Notes: a model not told the origin generated them from the letters alone. Positions 8,266 through 16,832 are shown, counted from the stretch's first letter. The stretch is 64,000 bases of DNA from Bradyrhizobium sp. CCGB01 (GCF_024199795.1 NZ_JANADK010000001.1:8432001-8496000); one strand, 5' to 3'. Made by a program: numbers and translations.

Positions 8266-8304
8266 GTCTCGTCAATCATGCGTGCCAAGGTCTTGTCAAT
8301 CATG
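8266..8304. repeat. Pair of direct repeats upstream of pmbA
   Basis: GTCTCGTCAATCATG (8266-8280) is repeated as GTCTTGTCAATCATG (8290-8304), 14 of 15 identical with a 24-base period. They lie 130-170 bases upstream of the pmbA start and 110-150 bases before the divergent DUF6101 gene. Two helical turns spacing would suit a regulator bound to one DNA face, but this is inference. Confidence 0.45.
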
Positions 8305-8378
8305 AGCGGCGGTGACGCTGGGTTAACCAGCCTTTTTAAGCGGTTTCGGCAAGGCGCGCGCTAAGGTCCTCGCATCGA

Positions 8379-8396
8379 CCGGGAATATAATCCCGG
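8379..8396 (+). promoter_or_regulatory. Small palindrome with -10-like TATAAT before the DUF6101 gene
   Basis: CCGGGA-ATATAA-TCCCGG is a perfect six-base-pair inverted repeat enclosing TATAAT (8386-8391), 17 bases before the GTG start. It could be a promoter -10 region, a hairpin in the leader, or both. No good -35 match is seen at the right distance. Confidence 0.35.
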
Positions 8397-8412
8397 CGGG
8401 GAGACTAAAGCC

Positions 8413-8931
8413 GTGAGGCGTCAAACAGCTACATGCGGGGTCACTCCCGACGGGTCGGGCCGCAGCTTGCGGCTCGACCCTCTTTCCCTTCCGGTCCGCT
8501 TCGATGCGCACGATCCGCGCGCCGACGGATACACCCGGCAGATCGAGCTTCATCGCGAGCGTGTCGTGCTGCGCCGTGCCGTCCGCGGCATGCAGATGGC
8601 GATCAACGTGCGCGTCAGCGACTTCACCGGCGTCGCGCTGCGCGGCAATGACGAGGCGCAGACCCTCGTGCTCGTGCATCGCGATCCCTCGCTCTCCGTT
8701 CCGCTGCTGGTCAGCGCCGATGGCGACGAGCTCGCCGAGGCCTGGGCCGTGTGGAGCGAACTGTTCGCGCTTCCGCAGCTCGACGAAGGCGCCCGCAAGC
8801 CCACGCCGCGCCGTCGCCGCGCCAATGCGATCCGCGCCCGGCGCCCGAAATTTTTGATGCGCCGCCGCACCGCCATGACCCGCGAGCTGCCGGTTCATCG
8901 CGCCGAACGCGAGATCATCGCGCGGAATTGA
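8413..8931 (+). CDS. DUF6101 family protein
   Basis: A 172-residue soluble protein. The middle is strand-rich (DYTRQIELHRERVVLRRA, VRGMQMAINVRVSDFTGVAL), then a DPSLSVPLLVSADGDELAEAWAVWSELF segment, and a strongly basic tail from about residue 128 (RRRRANAIRARRPKFLMRRR). I recognise it as a bradyrhizobial conserved protein now labelled DUF6101; no activity is known. The GTG start follows GGGGAGA at a suitable spacing. The basic tail could bind nucleic acid or acidic lipid, which is only a guess. It is divergent from pmbA and followed by a family A repeat. Confidence 0.8.
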   Translation: MRRQTATCGVTPDGSGRSLRLDPLSLPVRFDAHDPRADGYTRQIELHRERVVLRRAVRGMQMAINVRVSDFTGVALRGNDEAQTLVLVHRDPSLSVPLLVSADGDELAEAWAVWSELFALPQLDEGARKPTPRRRRANAIRARRPKFLMRRRTAMTRELPVHRAEREIIARN

Positions 8932-8946
8932 GCGGCAATCACAAGT

Positions 8947-9045
8947 GCCGTAGGGTGGGCAAAGCGAAAGCGTGCCCACCTCCTCTATCGAAATCCTGGA
9001 AAGATGGTGGGCACGGCGCAAGAGCGCCTTTGCCCACCCTACGGC
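8947..9045. repeat. Double-hairpin intergenic repeat, family A copy 3 (best preserved)
   Basis: GCCGTAGGGTGGGCAAA at the left and TTTGCCCACCCTACGGC at the right are perfect reverse complements, so the whole 99-base element can fold into one long cruciform. Each side also folds alone, using GTGCCCACC and GGTGGGCAC. It ends two bases before the stop codon of ubiA and follows the DUF6101 stop by 15 bases, so it sits exactly between two convergent genes, where it could act as a bidirectional terminator. Confidence 0.88.
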
Positions 9046-9047
9046 AG

Positions 9048-9977
9048 CTACGCCCGCATCACAGCGTCGACCAGCAGTCCCGCAAACAGCAGCAAGCCGG
9101 CATATTTGTTCGAGTAGAACAGGCGCTTGCAGAGTTCGGGATCGTCGATCTTCAAGCGCACGATCTGCGAGGCCAGATGCACGGCGAAGGCCATGAGCCC
9201 GAGCCAGGCCGGCCAGCGCGCATCGCCTGAGGCCAGCGCGACGCCGATCAGCATCACCGCAAGGCCGAAGAACAGGATCAGCGCCTGGTGCGTGTGGGCG
9301 CCGAACAGGCGCGCGGTGGACTTGATGCCGATCAGGGCGTCGTCCTCGGCATCCTGATGCGCGTAGATCGTGTCATAGCCGATCACCCAGGAAATCGATC
9401 CGGCATAGAGCACCAGCGCGGTCAATTCGATGCGGCCGAAGGTGACGGCAAATCCCATTAGGGCGCCCCAGGAGAAGGCGAGGCCCAGCACGATCTGGGG
9501 CCACCAGGTGATGCGCTTCATGAAGGGATAGATCGCGACGATCAAAAGCGAGGCGATGCCGGTCGCAATCGCGAAGCGGTTGAACTGCAGCAGCACCACG
9601 AGACCGGTGAGCGCCTGCGCGACCATGAAGACCAGCGCCTGCCTGGTGGTCACCTGCCCCGACGGCAGCGGCCGCGAGCGGGTGCGCTCGACCTTGTCGT
9701 CGAGGTCGCGGTCGGTGATGTCGTTCCAGGTGCAGCCGGCCCCGCGCATCACGAAGGCGCCGATGAAGAACAGCACGATGGTGAGCGGCAGGCCGCGGAC
9801 GTCATGTGCCATGGCGGCGGCGAGCGCCGCCGACCACCAGCACGGCATCAACAGGAGCCAGGAGCCGATCGGACGATCAAAGCGCGACAGCCGCAAATAG
9901 GGCCGCGCCCATTGCGGCGCGAGCGTATCGACCCAGTTGCCGGTGGAATCGGCAACGCGGGCGGATGTGTCGCTCAT
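9048..9977 (-). CDS. ubiA: 4-hydroxybenzoate octaprenyltransferase
   Basis: UbiA attaches the polyprenyl chain to 4-hydroxybenzoate in ubiquinone synthesis, within the cytoplasmic membrane. The 309-residue protein has about eight or nine hydrophobic helices and both Asp-rich metal/prenyl-diphosphate motifs: NDITDRDLDDKVERTRSRPLPSG at 85-107 and YDTIYAHQDAEDD at 201-213. The start has no conflict with neighbours; its end lies against repeat family A copy 3. The upstream secreted-protein gene ends four bases inside its beginning (ATGA overlap), so the two are co-transcribed. Confidence 0.96.
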   Translation of the reverse strand: MSDTSARVADSTGNWVDTLAPQWARPYLRLSRFDRPIGSWLLLMPCWWSAALAAAMAHDVRGLPLTIVLFFIGAFVMRGAGCTWNDITDRDLDDKVERTRSRPLPSGQVTTRQALVFMVAQALTGLVVLLQFNRFAIATGIASLLIVAIYPFMKRITWWPQIVLGLAFSWGALMGFAVTFGRIELTALVLYAGSISWVIGYDTIYAHQDAEDDALIGIKSTARLFGAHTHQALILFFGLAVMLIGVALASGDARWPAWLGLMAFAVHLASQIVRLKIDDPELCKRLFYSNKYAGLLLFAGLLVDAVMRA

Positions 9978-10636
9978 CGGGTGAGAACGTTGCCGTTGAG
10001 CGTGTCGAAGGTGCTGCCGCCCTTCTTGCCGGCATTGGCCTCAGGCGCCGAGCCCGAACCCAGCACCTCGCTCAAGGACGGGCCGGCCGGACCGCGCGGC
10101 TGGTTCTGCATCTGCTGCGCGACGTTGCAGACCTTCGCCTGCATGGCCTCGGTGTTCTTGTGGCCTTCCTTCATCTGCCCGCCGACCTGCGGCGGGATTC
10201 CGCATTTGGCGGCGTTGGTCTCGATGTACTTGATCATCTTCGACTCGGCCTGGCTGAAATTGCGGATCAGCTTGCAGGCCTCGTCCGGCGGGGCGTGACG
10301 GTCGCTCGCGGCCTTGATCAGCTTGCCGCGCTTCTCGGCTTCCTCGCGCAGGGGCATGAAGGCCTTCATGCAGTCCTCGCCGGGACCGCCCTGCGTCGGC
10401 GGGGCCGCGCTGAAGGCACCGGCGCCACCGACGGGCGCGGTGCCATTCACGGGAAACGACCCTTGCGGCGCCGCACCGACCGAGGCGGTCGGGGCCGAGC
10501 CATTCACGGGCGGAAATGCGGAACTGGTTGCGGCCTGTCCGGGCAGCGGCGCAGGGAAGCCCTGCGCGTAGGCGCCAGCGGCACCCATGGTGACCATGGC
10601 GGCAGTGATCGGAACCATCAAATGACGGATCATCAA
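9974..10636 (-). CDS. Conserved secreted protein of unknown function
   Basis: A 220-residue protein with a signal peptide (cleavage after AGAYAQ, about residue 25), a Gly/Pro/Ala-rich low-complexity stretch to about residue 85, then a helical domain with four cysteines: GEDCMKAFMPLREEAEKRGKLIKAA, DEACKLIRNFSQAESKMIKYIE, AAKCGIP and KVCNVAQQM. The cysteine pattern suggests two disulfides in the periplasm. I know similar proteins in Bradyrhizobium and Rhodopseudomonas but no function. Overlaps ubiA by four bases. Confidence 0.8.
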   Translation of the reverse strand: MMIRHLMVPITAAMVTMGAAGAYAQGFPAPLPGQAATSSAFPPVNGSAPTASVGAAPQGSFPVNGTAPVGGAGAFSAAPPTQGGPGEDCMKAFMPLREEAEKRGKLIKAASDRHAPPDEACKLIRNFSQAESKMIKYIETNAAKCGIPPQVGGQMKEGHKNTEAMQAKVCNVAQQMQNQPRGPAGPSLSEVLGSGSAPEANAGKKGGSTFDTLNGNVLTR

Positions 10637-10844
10637 GATAGTCTCTCCGGCAGGAGCTTACGGGGTTCGGCGCCTTCCTAATTGAAGCGCAACCAGCGTG
10701 CTCGCGATTTTACGATTCCCGCCGGCCCTTAACAACCCGCCGAATAGGGCAAGAGCGCGGCGCGCCGCCGCACCGATTCGGCAATATTTACCCCCGGAAT
10801 GGCTGCTTTCGGTTAATAAATGCGGCGAATCGGACCTTTGAACG

Positions 10845-11600
10845 ATGCCCTCCCACGATTTTCGTGCTCCCCGCCTGTTCGTCGACGCCCCCCTTGCCCA
10901 GGACACCAGGGTCCCGCTCGACCGCGACCAGAGCAATTATCTCGGCAATGTGCTGCGGCTTGCCGCCGGTGCCGAGGTTCTGGCGTTCAACGGCCGCGAC
11001 GGCGAGTGGCAGGCAGCGATCGAAGGCCGCAAGCGGCCGGACGGCCTCGTCATCCTCCAGCAGACCCGGCCCCAGGACCAGCTGGCCGACCTCGCTTACG
11101 TCTTCGCCCCGCTCAAGCATGCCCGGCTCGACTACATGGTGCAGAAGGCCATCGAGATGGGCGCCGCCACGCTTCAGCCGGTCCTCACCCGGTTCACCCA
11201 GGCCTCCCGGGTCAACACCGAGCGAATGCGCGCCAATGTCGTCGAAGCAGCCGAGCAGTGCGGCATTTTGAGCATCGCCGCGGTGACCGAGCCGGTGCCG
11301 CTGGAGCGGTACCTCAGTCAGCGCCCTGCGGGCCGCCTGCTCATCTTCTGCGATGAGGCAGCGGAGGTCCAAAACCCCGTTCAAAGCCTGCAAGGTGCGT
11401 ACGAGCCCGGCCAAGGTATCGACGTGCTGATCGGCCCCGAAGGGGGCTTTGCCGAGGAAGAGCGAGCGCTGTTGCTGCGGCAGCCGAAAATCCTGCGGCT
11501 GGCGCTCGGCCCCCGCATCATGCGGGCCGACACCGCCGCGGTGGCCGCGCTGGCGCTGGTGCAGGCGGTGCTGGGCGATTGGGGCGGCGGGACCGGCTGA
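10845..11600 (+). CDS. rsmE: 16S rRNA (uracil-1498-N3)-methyltransferase
   Basis: RsmE methylates N3 of U1498 in helix 44 of 16S rRNA, using S-adenosylmethionine. The 251-residue protein has the N-terminal PUA-like domain (HDFRAPRLFVD ... YLGNVLRLAAG) and the C-terminal SPOUT knot with KAIEMGAATLQPVLTRF, the SAM-binding IGPEGGF at 196-202 and LGPRIMRADTA at 221-231. It is divergent from the secreted protein and upstream of hisZ with 130 bases between them, so it may have its own transcript. Confidence 0.95.
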   Translation: MPSHDFRAPRLFVDAPLAQDTRVPLDRDQSNYLGNVLRLAAGAEVLAFNGRDGEWQAAIEGRKRPDGLVILQQTRPQDQLADLAYVFAPLKHARLDYMVQKAIEMGAATLQPVLTRFTQASRVNTERMRANVVEAAEQCGILSIAAVTEPVPLERYLSQRPAGRLLIFCDEAAEVQNPVQSLQGAYEPGQGIDVLIGPEGGFAEEERALLLRQPKILRLALGPRIMRADTAAVAALALVQAVLGDWGGGTG

Positions 11601-11730
11601 TCCCGGCATTGCCCGGCCATTAAGCGATTGATCCTTTGGAGGTCGAAACCGTTTCCGGGCCATGCTAAGGGCTGCGCCAATTCGCCTCCCCTTGCCCTGC
11701 CCGGTTCCACCGGGACGATGGACCCCTCTT

Positions 11731-12882
11731 ATGACCGCGACTGCCACCTCAAATGCTGCCGGCTCCGCCGCCTGGGCGGATACGCTGCTCTTGTCGTTCG
11801 CGCAGGCCGGCTATGTCAGGGCTGAGCCCGCGATCCTGCAGCCGGCCGAGCCGTTCCTGGACCTCTCCGGCGAGGACATCCGCAAGAGCCTGTATCTGAC
11901 GACGGACCTGTCCGGCGAGGAACTCTGCCTGCGGCCCGACCTGACCATTCCCGTCGCCCGCGACTACCTCGCCTCCGGCCGCGCCGGCCAGCCGGCCGGG
12001 TTCAGCTATCTCGGTCCGGTGTTCCGCTACCGCAGCGGCCAGGCCAGTGAATTCCTCCAGGCCGGTATCGAATCGTTCGGCCGCCAGGACCGTGCCGCGG
12101 CGGATGCCGAGATGCTGGCGCTGGCGCTGGAGGCGACCAGCGCCTTCGGCGTCCGCGACGCCGAGATCCGCACCGGCGACGTCGCGCTGTTCAACGCCCT
12201 GCTCGACGCGCTCGACCTCTATCCGGTCTGGCGCCGCCGTCTGGTCAAGGATTTCAACCGCAAGATCAGCCTGGAAAAGGATCTGGAGAAGCTCGCGGCC
12301 GCGACCACCGCGACGCGCAGCGAATACGAGGGCGTGCTGGCCGCGCTTGCCGGCTCCGACCGCAAGGCGGCGCTGGCTTTCGTCACCGATCTGATGTCGA
12401 TCGCCGGGACCACCAATGTCGGCGGCCGCACCACGGCCGAGATCGCCGACCGTTTCCTCGAACAGTCGACGCTGAAGGGTGGCGCACTGCCCCGCGAGGC
12501 GATCGCCGTGCTCAAGCGCTTCCTGGGCATCTCGGGCAATCCCGACGATGCCATCGCCGAGCTGCGTGCGCTCACCACGGACGCGAAGCTCGATCTCACT
12601 GCTGCCGTCGACCAGTTCGAAAGCCGGGTCGGTTTCATGGCCGCGCGCGGCATCGACGTGAAGCAAACCCGCTTTTCGACCGCGTTCGGGCGCGGCCTCG
12701 ACTACTACACCGGTTTCGAATTCGAGCTGCATCACAGGGGCAACGGCGCCGAGCCATTGGTCGCCGGCGGCCGCTATGACGGGCTGATGACCCAGCTCGG
12801 TTCAGCCGAGCCGATCCCCGCGGTCGGCTTCTCGGTCTGGGTGGACGCGCTGACCCGGATCGGCCGCAAGGTGGGAGCTTAA
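11731..12882 (+). CDS. hisZ: ATP phosphoribosyltransferase regulatory subunit
   Basis: HisZ is a catalytically dead histidyl-tRNA-synthetase relative that forms the complex with HisG for the first step of histidine synthesis. The predicted 383-residue protein contains class II synthetase-like motifs: SLYLTTDLSGEELCLRPDLTIPVARDY, FSYLGPVFRYRSGQASEFLQAGIESFG (motif 2 region), and GRGLDYYTGFEFELHH with AGGRYDGL near the C-terminus. I chose the ATG at 11731; an in-frame ATG 69 bases upstream adds a Pro-rich stretch not typical of the family. It ends three bases before hisG. Confidence 0.94.
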   Translation: MTATATSNAAGSAAWADTLLLSFAQAGYVRAEPAILQPAEPFLDLSGEDIRKSLYLTTDLSGEELCLRPDLTIPVARDYLASGRAGQPAGFSYLGPVFRYRSGQASEFLQAGIESFGRQDRAAADAEMLALALEATSAFGVRDAEIRTGDVALFNALLDALDLYPVWRRRLVKDFNRKISLEKDLEKLAAATTATRSEYEGVLAALAGSDRKAALAFVTDLMSIAGTTNVGGRTTAEIADRFLEQSTLKGGALPREAIAVLKRFLGISGNPDDAIAELRALTTDAKLDLTAAVDQFESRVGFMAARGIDVKQTRFSTAFGRGLDYYTGFEFELHHRGNGAEPLVAGGRYDGLMTQLGSAEPIPAVGFSVWVDALTRIGRKVGA

Positions 12883-12885
12883 GCC

Positions 12886-13863
12886 ATGAGCGCGCCATTC
12901 GTCCTGGCCGTTCCCTCCAAAGGCCGCCTTCAGGAAAACACCGAGGCGTTCTTCGCCCGCGCCGGGCTCAAGCTGTCGAAGGCCGGCGGCGCGCGCGACT
13001 ATCGCGGCACGCTTGCGGGCCTCGACAATGTCGAGGTCGCGTACCTGTCGGCGAGCGAGATCGCTTCGCAACTGTCACGCGGCAATGCGCATCTCGGCGT
13101 TACCGGCGAAGACCTGGTGCGCGAGAACATCGCGGATGCCGACAGGCGCGTGTCCCTGATCGAAGGGCTCGGCTTCGGCTATGCCGACGTCGTCGTCGCG
13201 GTGCCGCAGGCGTGGATCGACGTCCGCACCATGGCCGACCTCGACGACGTCACCACCGGCTTCCGCGAGCAGCATCACATGCGGATGCGGGTCGCGACCA
13301 AGTTCATCAACCTCACCCGCGCCTTCTTCCAGACCCACGGCATCACCGATTACCGCATCGTCGAGAGCGCAGGCGCGACCGAAGGCGCGCCGGCGGCCGG
13401 CAGCGCCGAGCTGATCGTCGATATCACCACGACCGGCGCGACGCTCGCCGCCAACGGATTGCGGGTGCTCGACGACGGCGTGATCCTGCGCAGCCAGGCC
13501 AATCTGGTCGCCTCAAGGGACGCCGACTGGTCGCCGCAGGCGCGGGAGACCGCCCGCGTCATCCTCGATCACATCGCAGCAAGGGCACGGGCGAACAAAT
13601 ACCGCGAGGTCCGGACCCGCTTCCGGCAATGCGACGCGGCCCTGCTTGGCGAAGCCCACAGCCGTTTCGGCGTCGAAGCCCCGTTCGGCGGACCGACCTC
13701 GTCGGGCATGCTGACGCTGCACTGCCCGCCGGGCCAGCTCTATGCGCTGGCGAGCTTCCTGCGCGAGCATGGCGCCGAGACCGTCTCGGTGGTTTCGCTC
13801 GACTACGTGTTCGACCGGGAGAACCCGCTGTTCGCCAAGCTCGAGGCGTTTCTGCGGCGGTGA
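12886..13863 (+). CDS. hisG: ATP phosphoribosyltransferase catalytic subunit
   Basis: HisG condenses ATP with PRPP, the committed step of histidine biosynthesis. The 325-residue protein has the periplasmic-binding-protein-like core, [24 protein letters not shown] at 57-80 and the PRPP loop [18 protein letters not shown] at about 175-192. HisZ-dependent short enzymes are usually about 210-230 residues; here residues 235-325 form an extra domain with [22 protein letters not shown], resembling in length and strand pattern the regulatory C-terminal domain of long HisG. Having both HisZ and this tail is notable. Tightly follows hisZ. Confidence 0.94.
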   Translation: MSAPFVLAVPSKGRLQENTEAFFARAGLKLSKAGGARDYRGTLAGLDNVEVAYLSASEIASQLSRGNAHLGVTGEDLVRENIADADRRVSLIEGLGFGYADVVVAVPQAWIDVRTMADLDDVTTGFREQHHMRMRVATKFINLTRAFFQTHGITDYRIVESAGATEGAPAAGSAELIVDITTTGATLAANGLRVLDDGVILRSQANLVASRDADWSPQARETARVILDHIAARARANKYREVRTRFRQCDAALLGEAHSRFGVEAPFGGPTSSGMLTLHCPPGQLYALASFLREHGAETVSVVSLDYVFDRENPLFAKLEAFLRR

Positions 13864-13949
13864 GCCTCGGGTCCGTTCAGCGTAGCGACAGCAAACGGCA
13901 GCTACCATATGCTGCTCAGAACAATTGGACGCCTCTGGAACCTTGATCA

Positions 13950-15011
13950 ATGACGCTGGGCTCTGACGTTTCCGGCATGACGACCACCGCGGCCAGCGCC
14001 GCCGCGAAGGGGTTGTCGATTGTCGTCCCCGTCTACAACGAGGCGGCGGGCCTTGCCGCCCTGCACCAGCGCATCTGCGATCTCGCAAGGACCTTGCAGG
14101 AGCGCTATCGCCTCGCTTGCGAGGTCGTCTATGTCGACGACGGCAGCGCGGACGCGACGCTGTCGATTGCCCGCTCGCTGCCGGCCGACGCGATCGACGT
14201 CCAGGTGGTCTCGCTGTCGCGCAATTTCGGCAAGGAGGCGGCGCTGATGGCCGGCCTCGACCATGCCCGGCTCGGCGCCGTGATGTTCATGGACGGCGAC
14301 GGCCAGCATCCGCCGGCCCTGGTCGAGCAGCTCGTGCGGCACTGGATCGAGGACGGCTATGACGTCGTCTATACCGCCAAGGCCCATCGCGACAACGAGC
14401 CCTTCCTGCGCCGCGTCGCCGTGCACGGCTTCTATGCGCTGATCAATTGGGGCGCGCGCCAGAAGATCCCTGAAGACGCCGGCGACTTCCGCCTGCTGTC
14501 GCCGCGCGCGGTCGCAGCCCTCAGGCAGCTGCCGGAGCGCAACCGCTTCTTCAAGGGCCTCGCGAGCTGGATCGGCTTCCGCCAGATCCGCGTCGACTAC
14601 GAGCCCGCGCCGCGCACCCACGGCGTGACGACCTTCAGCGCCGCGCGCCTGCTCGGCCTGTCGATCGAAGGGGTGACCTCGTTCTCGGTGGCGCCGCTGC
14701 GCTTCGCCAGCCTGCTCGGCGTGATCCTCGCCGGCGGCGCCTTCCTGTTCGGCCTCTCGATCCTCTGGGAGGTCTGGACCACCGGCAAGCAGGTGCCCGG
14801 CTATCCCTCGCTCGTGATCGGCCTGATGACCATCGGCGGCGTGCAGCTCATCATGATCGGCATCGTCGGCGAATATATCGGCAAGATCCTGTCCGAGCTG
14901 AAGGCGCGCCCGATCTACTTCGTCGCCGAGCACAGCGAGAAGCATTTCGAGACTGACAAGGCCCAGGCCGCTTCAAGCCAGGACGCCTCGAAGAGGACGG
15001 CCGCCGAATGA
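13950..15011 (+). CDS. Family 2 glycosyltransferase, polyprenyl-phosphate (DPM1/GtrB/ArnC-like) type
   Basis: A 353-residue membrane enzyme. The GT-A domain starts GLSIVVPVYNE (21-31), then EVVYVDDGSADAT (58-70), SRNFGKEAALMAGLDHA and the metal-binding DGD at 115-117 followed by GQHPP. Two C-terminal membrane helices lie at about 245-270 and 283-312, and EYIGKILSELKARP follows, as in GtrB and ArnC. Such enzymes load one sugar from a nucleotide donor on undecaprenyl or dolichyl phosphate. It overlaps the next gene (ATGA), which encodes a ChbG/NaxD-type deacetylase, so the sugar may be an N-acetylated hexosamine. Confidence 0.9.
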   Translation: MTLGSDVSGMTTTAASAAAKGLSIVVPVYNEAAGLAALHQRICDLARTLQERYRLACEVVYVDDGSADATLSIARSLPADAIDVQVVSLSRNFGKEAALMAGLDHARLGAVMFMDGDGQHPPALVEQLVRHWIEDGYDVVYTAKAHRDNEPFLRRVAVHGFYALINWGARQKIPEDAGDFRLLSPRAVAALRQLPERNRFFKGLASWIGFRQIRVDYEPAPRTHGVTTFSAARLLGLSIEGVTSFSVAPLRFASLLGVILAGGAFLFGLSILWEVWTTGKQVPGYPSLVIGLMTIGGVQLIMIGIVGEYIGKILSELKARPIYFVAEHSEKHFETDKAQAASSQDASKRTAAE

Positions 15012-15853
15012 GCGCGGCCGCGGGCCTGCGGCGGATCTGGCTCTGCGCCGACGATTACGGCATCAGCCCGGGCGTCAACCGTGCCATCCGCGACCTGATC
15101 GAGCGCGGCCGCCTCAATGCCACCTCGGTGATGATGGTGGGACCCGCGATCGAGCGCAGCGAGATCGAGGCGCTCCAGACGGCGGCGAAAGCGAGCCCGC
15201 GCTGCGCCATCGGCTTGCACGTGACATTGTCGGCGCCGTTCCGGCCGCTCACCATGCATTTCCGACCGCTCGACGGCGACATGTTCATGCCGTTCCCAAA
15301 ACTGCTGCGCGCGGGCCTTGCACGCCGACTCGACCGCGAATTCTTTCGCAACGAGGTCAAGGCGCAGCTGGCGGCGTTCGCGGAAGCGTTCGGGCGCGTG
15401 CCTGACTTCGTCGACGGCCACCAGCATGTGCAGCTCTATCCGCAGGTGCGCGACGGCTTTGTCGACGCGGTCGCCGAAGTCGCGCCAAAAGCCTGGGTGC
15501 GCCAGGGCGGCCGCGACCTGCCGCTCCTGCAGCGGCTGGCCTCACCAAAAGCGATGGTGCTCGATATCCTCAGCGCACAGTTCCGCCGCCGCGCCGGCAC
15601 GGCCGGCCTCAGCTTCAACCCCGGCTTCGCCGGCGCCTATGATTTTACGCGCGAGGCCGATTTCGGCGCGTTGATGCGGCAATTCCTGGACGGCCTTCCC
15701 GATGGCGGCCTCGTGATGTGCCACCCCGGCTTCGTCGACGACATCCTGTCCGGCCTCGATCCGATGACGGACGTCCGCGAACGCGAGCACGCGTATCTGG
15801 CGGGAGATGCGTTTGCGCGCCTGCTGACGGACAGCGGCGTCACGCTGGGGTGA
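15008..15853 (+). CDS. ChbG/HpnK (YdjC-like) family carbohydrate deacetylase
   Basis: A 281-residue protein of the YdjC-like family, which removes acetyl groups from N-acetylated sugars with a divalent metal. Residues match: CADDYGISPGVN (D15, D16), LHVTLS (H71), and FVDGHQHVQLYP (H138, H140); a late MCHPGFVDD contains the C-terminal His. Members include chitooligosaccharide deacetylase ChbG, hopanoid HpnK, and NaxD, which deacetylates undecaprenyl-phosphate-GalNAc in Francisella. Fusion by overlap to a GtrB/ArnC-like transferase favours the NaxD-like role over hopanoid or chitin work, but this is inference from context. Confidence 0.9.
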   Translation: MSAAAGLRRIWLCADDYGISPGVNRAIRDLIERGRLNATSVMMVGPAIERSEIEALQTAAKASPRCAIGLHVTLSAPFRPLTMHFRPLDGDMFMPFPKLLRAGLARRLDREFFRNEVKAQLAAFAEAFGRVPDFVDGHQHVQLYPQVRDGFVDAVAEVAPKAWVRQGGRDLPLLQRLASPKAMVLDILSAQFRRRAGTAGLSFNPGFAGAYDFTREADFGALMRQFLDGLPDGGLVMCHPGFVDDILSGLDPMTDVREREHAYLAGDAFARLLTDSGVTLG

Positions 15854-15980
15854 AACCGGCGGAAAGCCGGCCCGGGAGGCAGCTTGTCGCATACCGAAAT
15901 TTAATCCGGCCGCCACTGTTGGGGCCACAATGGAACCCTACATCCCGCTTGCGCTTGTTTTCGCGCGAGGGAGACTGACC

Positions 15981-16808
15981 ATGACGCCGCAGGAACGCCA
16001 GCTCGTTGACGAGCTTTTCGACCGGCTTTCGAAACTGGAAAATGCACCGCGCGATCCCGACGCGATTGCCGCGATCTCCGATGGCCTGCGCAAGGCCCCC
16101 GGCGCAGTCTACGCGCTGGTGCAGACCACGCTGCTGCAGGACGAAGCGCTGAAGCGCGCCCATAACCGCATCCAGGAGCTGGAAGCGGCGCAAGCCCCCG
16201 AGCAGGCGCAGTCCGGCGGCTTCCTCGACACCATGCGCGATTCGCTGTTCGGCGGAGGCCCGTCGCGCGGCTCGGTTCCGAACGTGCCGCCGCGCGATGC
16301 GCGGCCGGTCTGGAACACCGGTCAGGCGATGCAGCAGACGCAACCGGGCTACCCGCCTTACGGACAAGCTTACGGCCAAGGTCAGGGCCAGGCTCCGGGC
16401 TATGGCGCCCCGCCGGTCGGCGGTGGCGGCGGCTCGTTCCTCGGCACGGCGGCGGCGGCCGCAGCCGGCGTCGTCGGCGGCTCGCTGCTGCTCTCCAGCA
16501 TTCGCGGCATGATGGGCGGATCGCACCAGCAGGCCTTTGGCGACACCAGTTCCCTGGGCGGCGACCGCAACCCTTGGGGCGGTAGCGATCAGTCCGGCGG
16601 CTCGCTCGCGCGCGATGCCGGCCTCAACGACATCGGCTCGAACCGCGACCGCGGCGACGGCTCGCGCCAGGGCTTCGCCGACCAGGCGTCGAACGATCGG
16701 GACAACAACGACCAGAACTACGACGACAACAACGACGACGGCCATATGGACATGGCCGACGACAGCGATTTCGACGACGGAGACGACGGCGGCAGCGATT
16801 ACGCGTGA
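15981..16808 (+). CDS. DUF2076 domain protein
   Basis: A 275-residue protein. The first 75 residues are the DUF2076 helical domain (MTPQERQLVDELFDRLSKLENAPRDPDA, then YALVQTTLLQDEALKRAHNRIQELE). After this comes a Gly/Gln/Pro/Tyr-rich linker, a hydrophobic GGSFLGTAAAAAAGVVGGSLLLSSIRGMMGG segment that may insert in a membrane, and an extremely Asp/Asn-rich acidic tail. The ATG follows GAGGGAG at good spacing. The family is said to be periplasmic ligand-binding-like by Pfam, but nothing shows a ligand here. It ends in a strong terminator. Confidence 0.9.
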   Translation: MTPQERQLVDELFDRLSKLENAPRDPDAIAAISDGLRKAPGAVYALVQTTLLQDEALKRAHNRIQELEAAQAPEQAQSGGFLDTMRDSLFGGGPSRGSVPNVPPRDARPVWNTGQAMQQTQPGYPPYGQAYGQGQGQAPGYGAPPVGGGGGSFLGTAAAAAAGVVGGSLLLSSIRGMMGGSHQQAFGDTSSLGGDRNPWGGSDQSGGSLARDAGLNDIGSNRDRGDGSRQGFADQASNDRDNNDQNYDDNNDDGHMDMADDSDFDDGDDGGSDYA

Positions 16809-16832
16809 GGCTGCCCGATAACGCCGCAAGCA

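Noticed and set aside
16672..16806. GAC/AAC-rich stretch considered as a tandem repeat
   Set aside because: It is the coding sequence for the Asp/Asn-rich tail of the DUF2076 protein; units are irregular.
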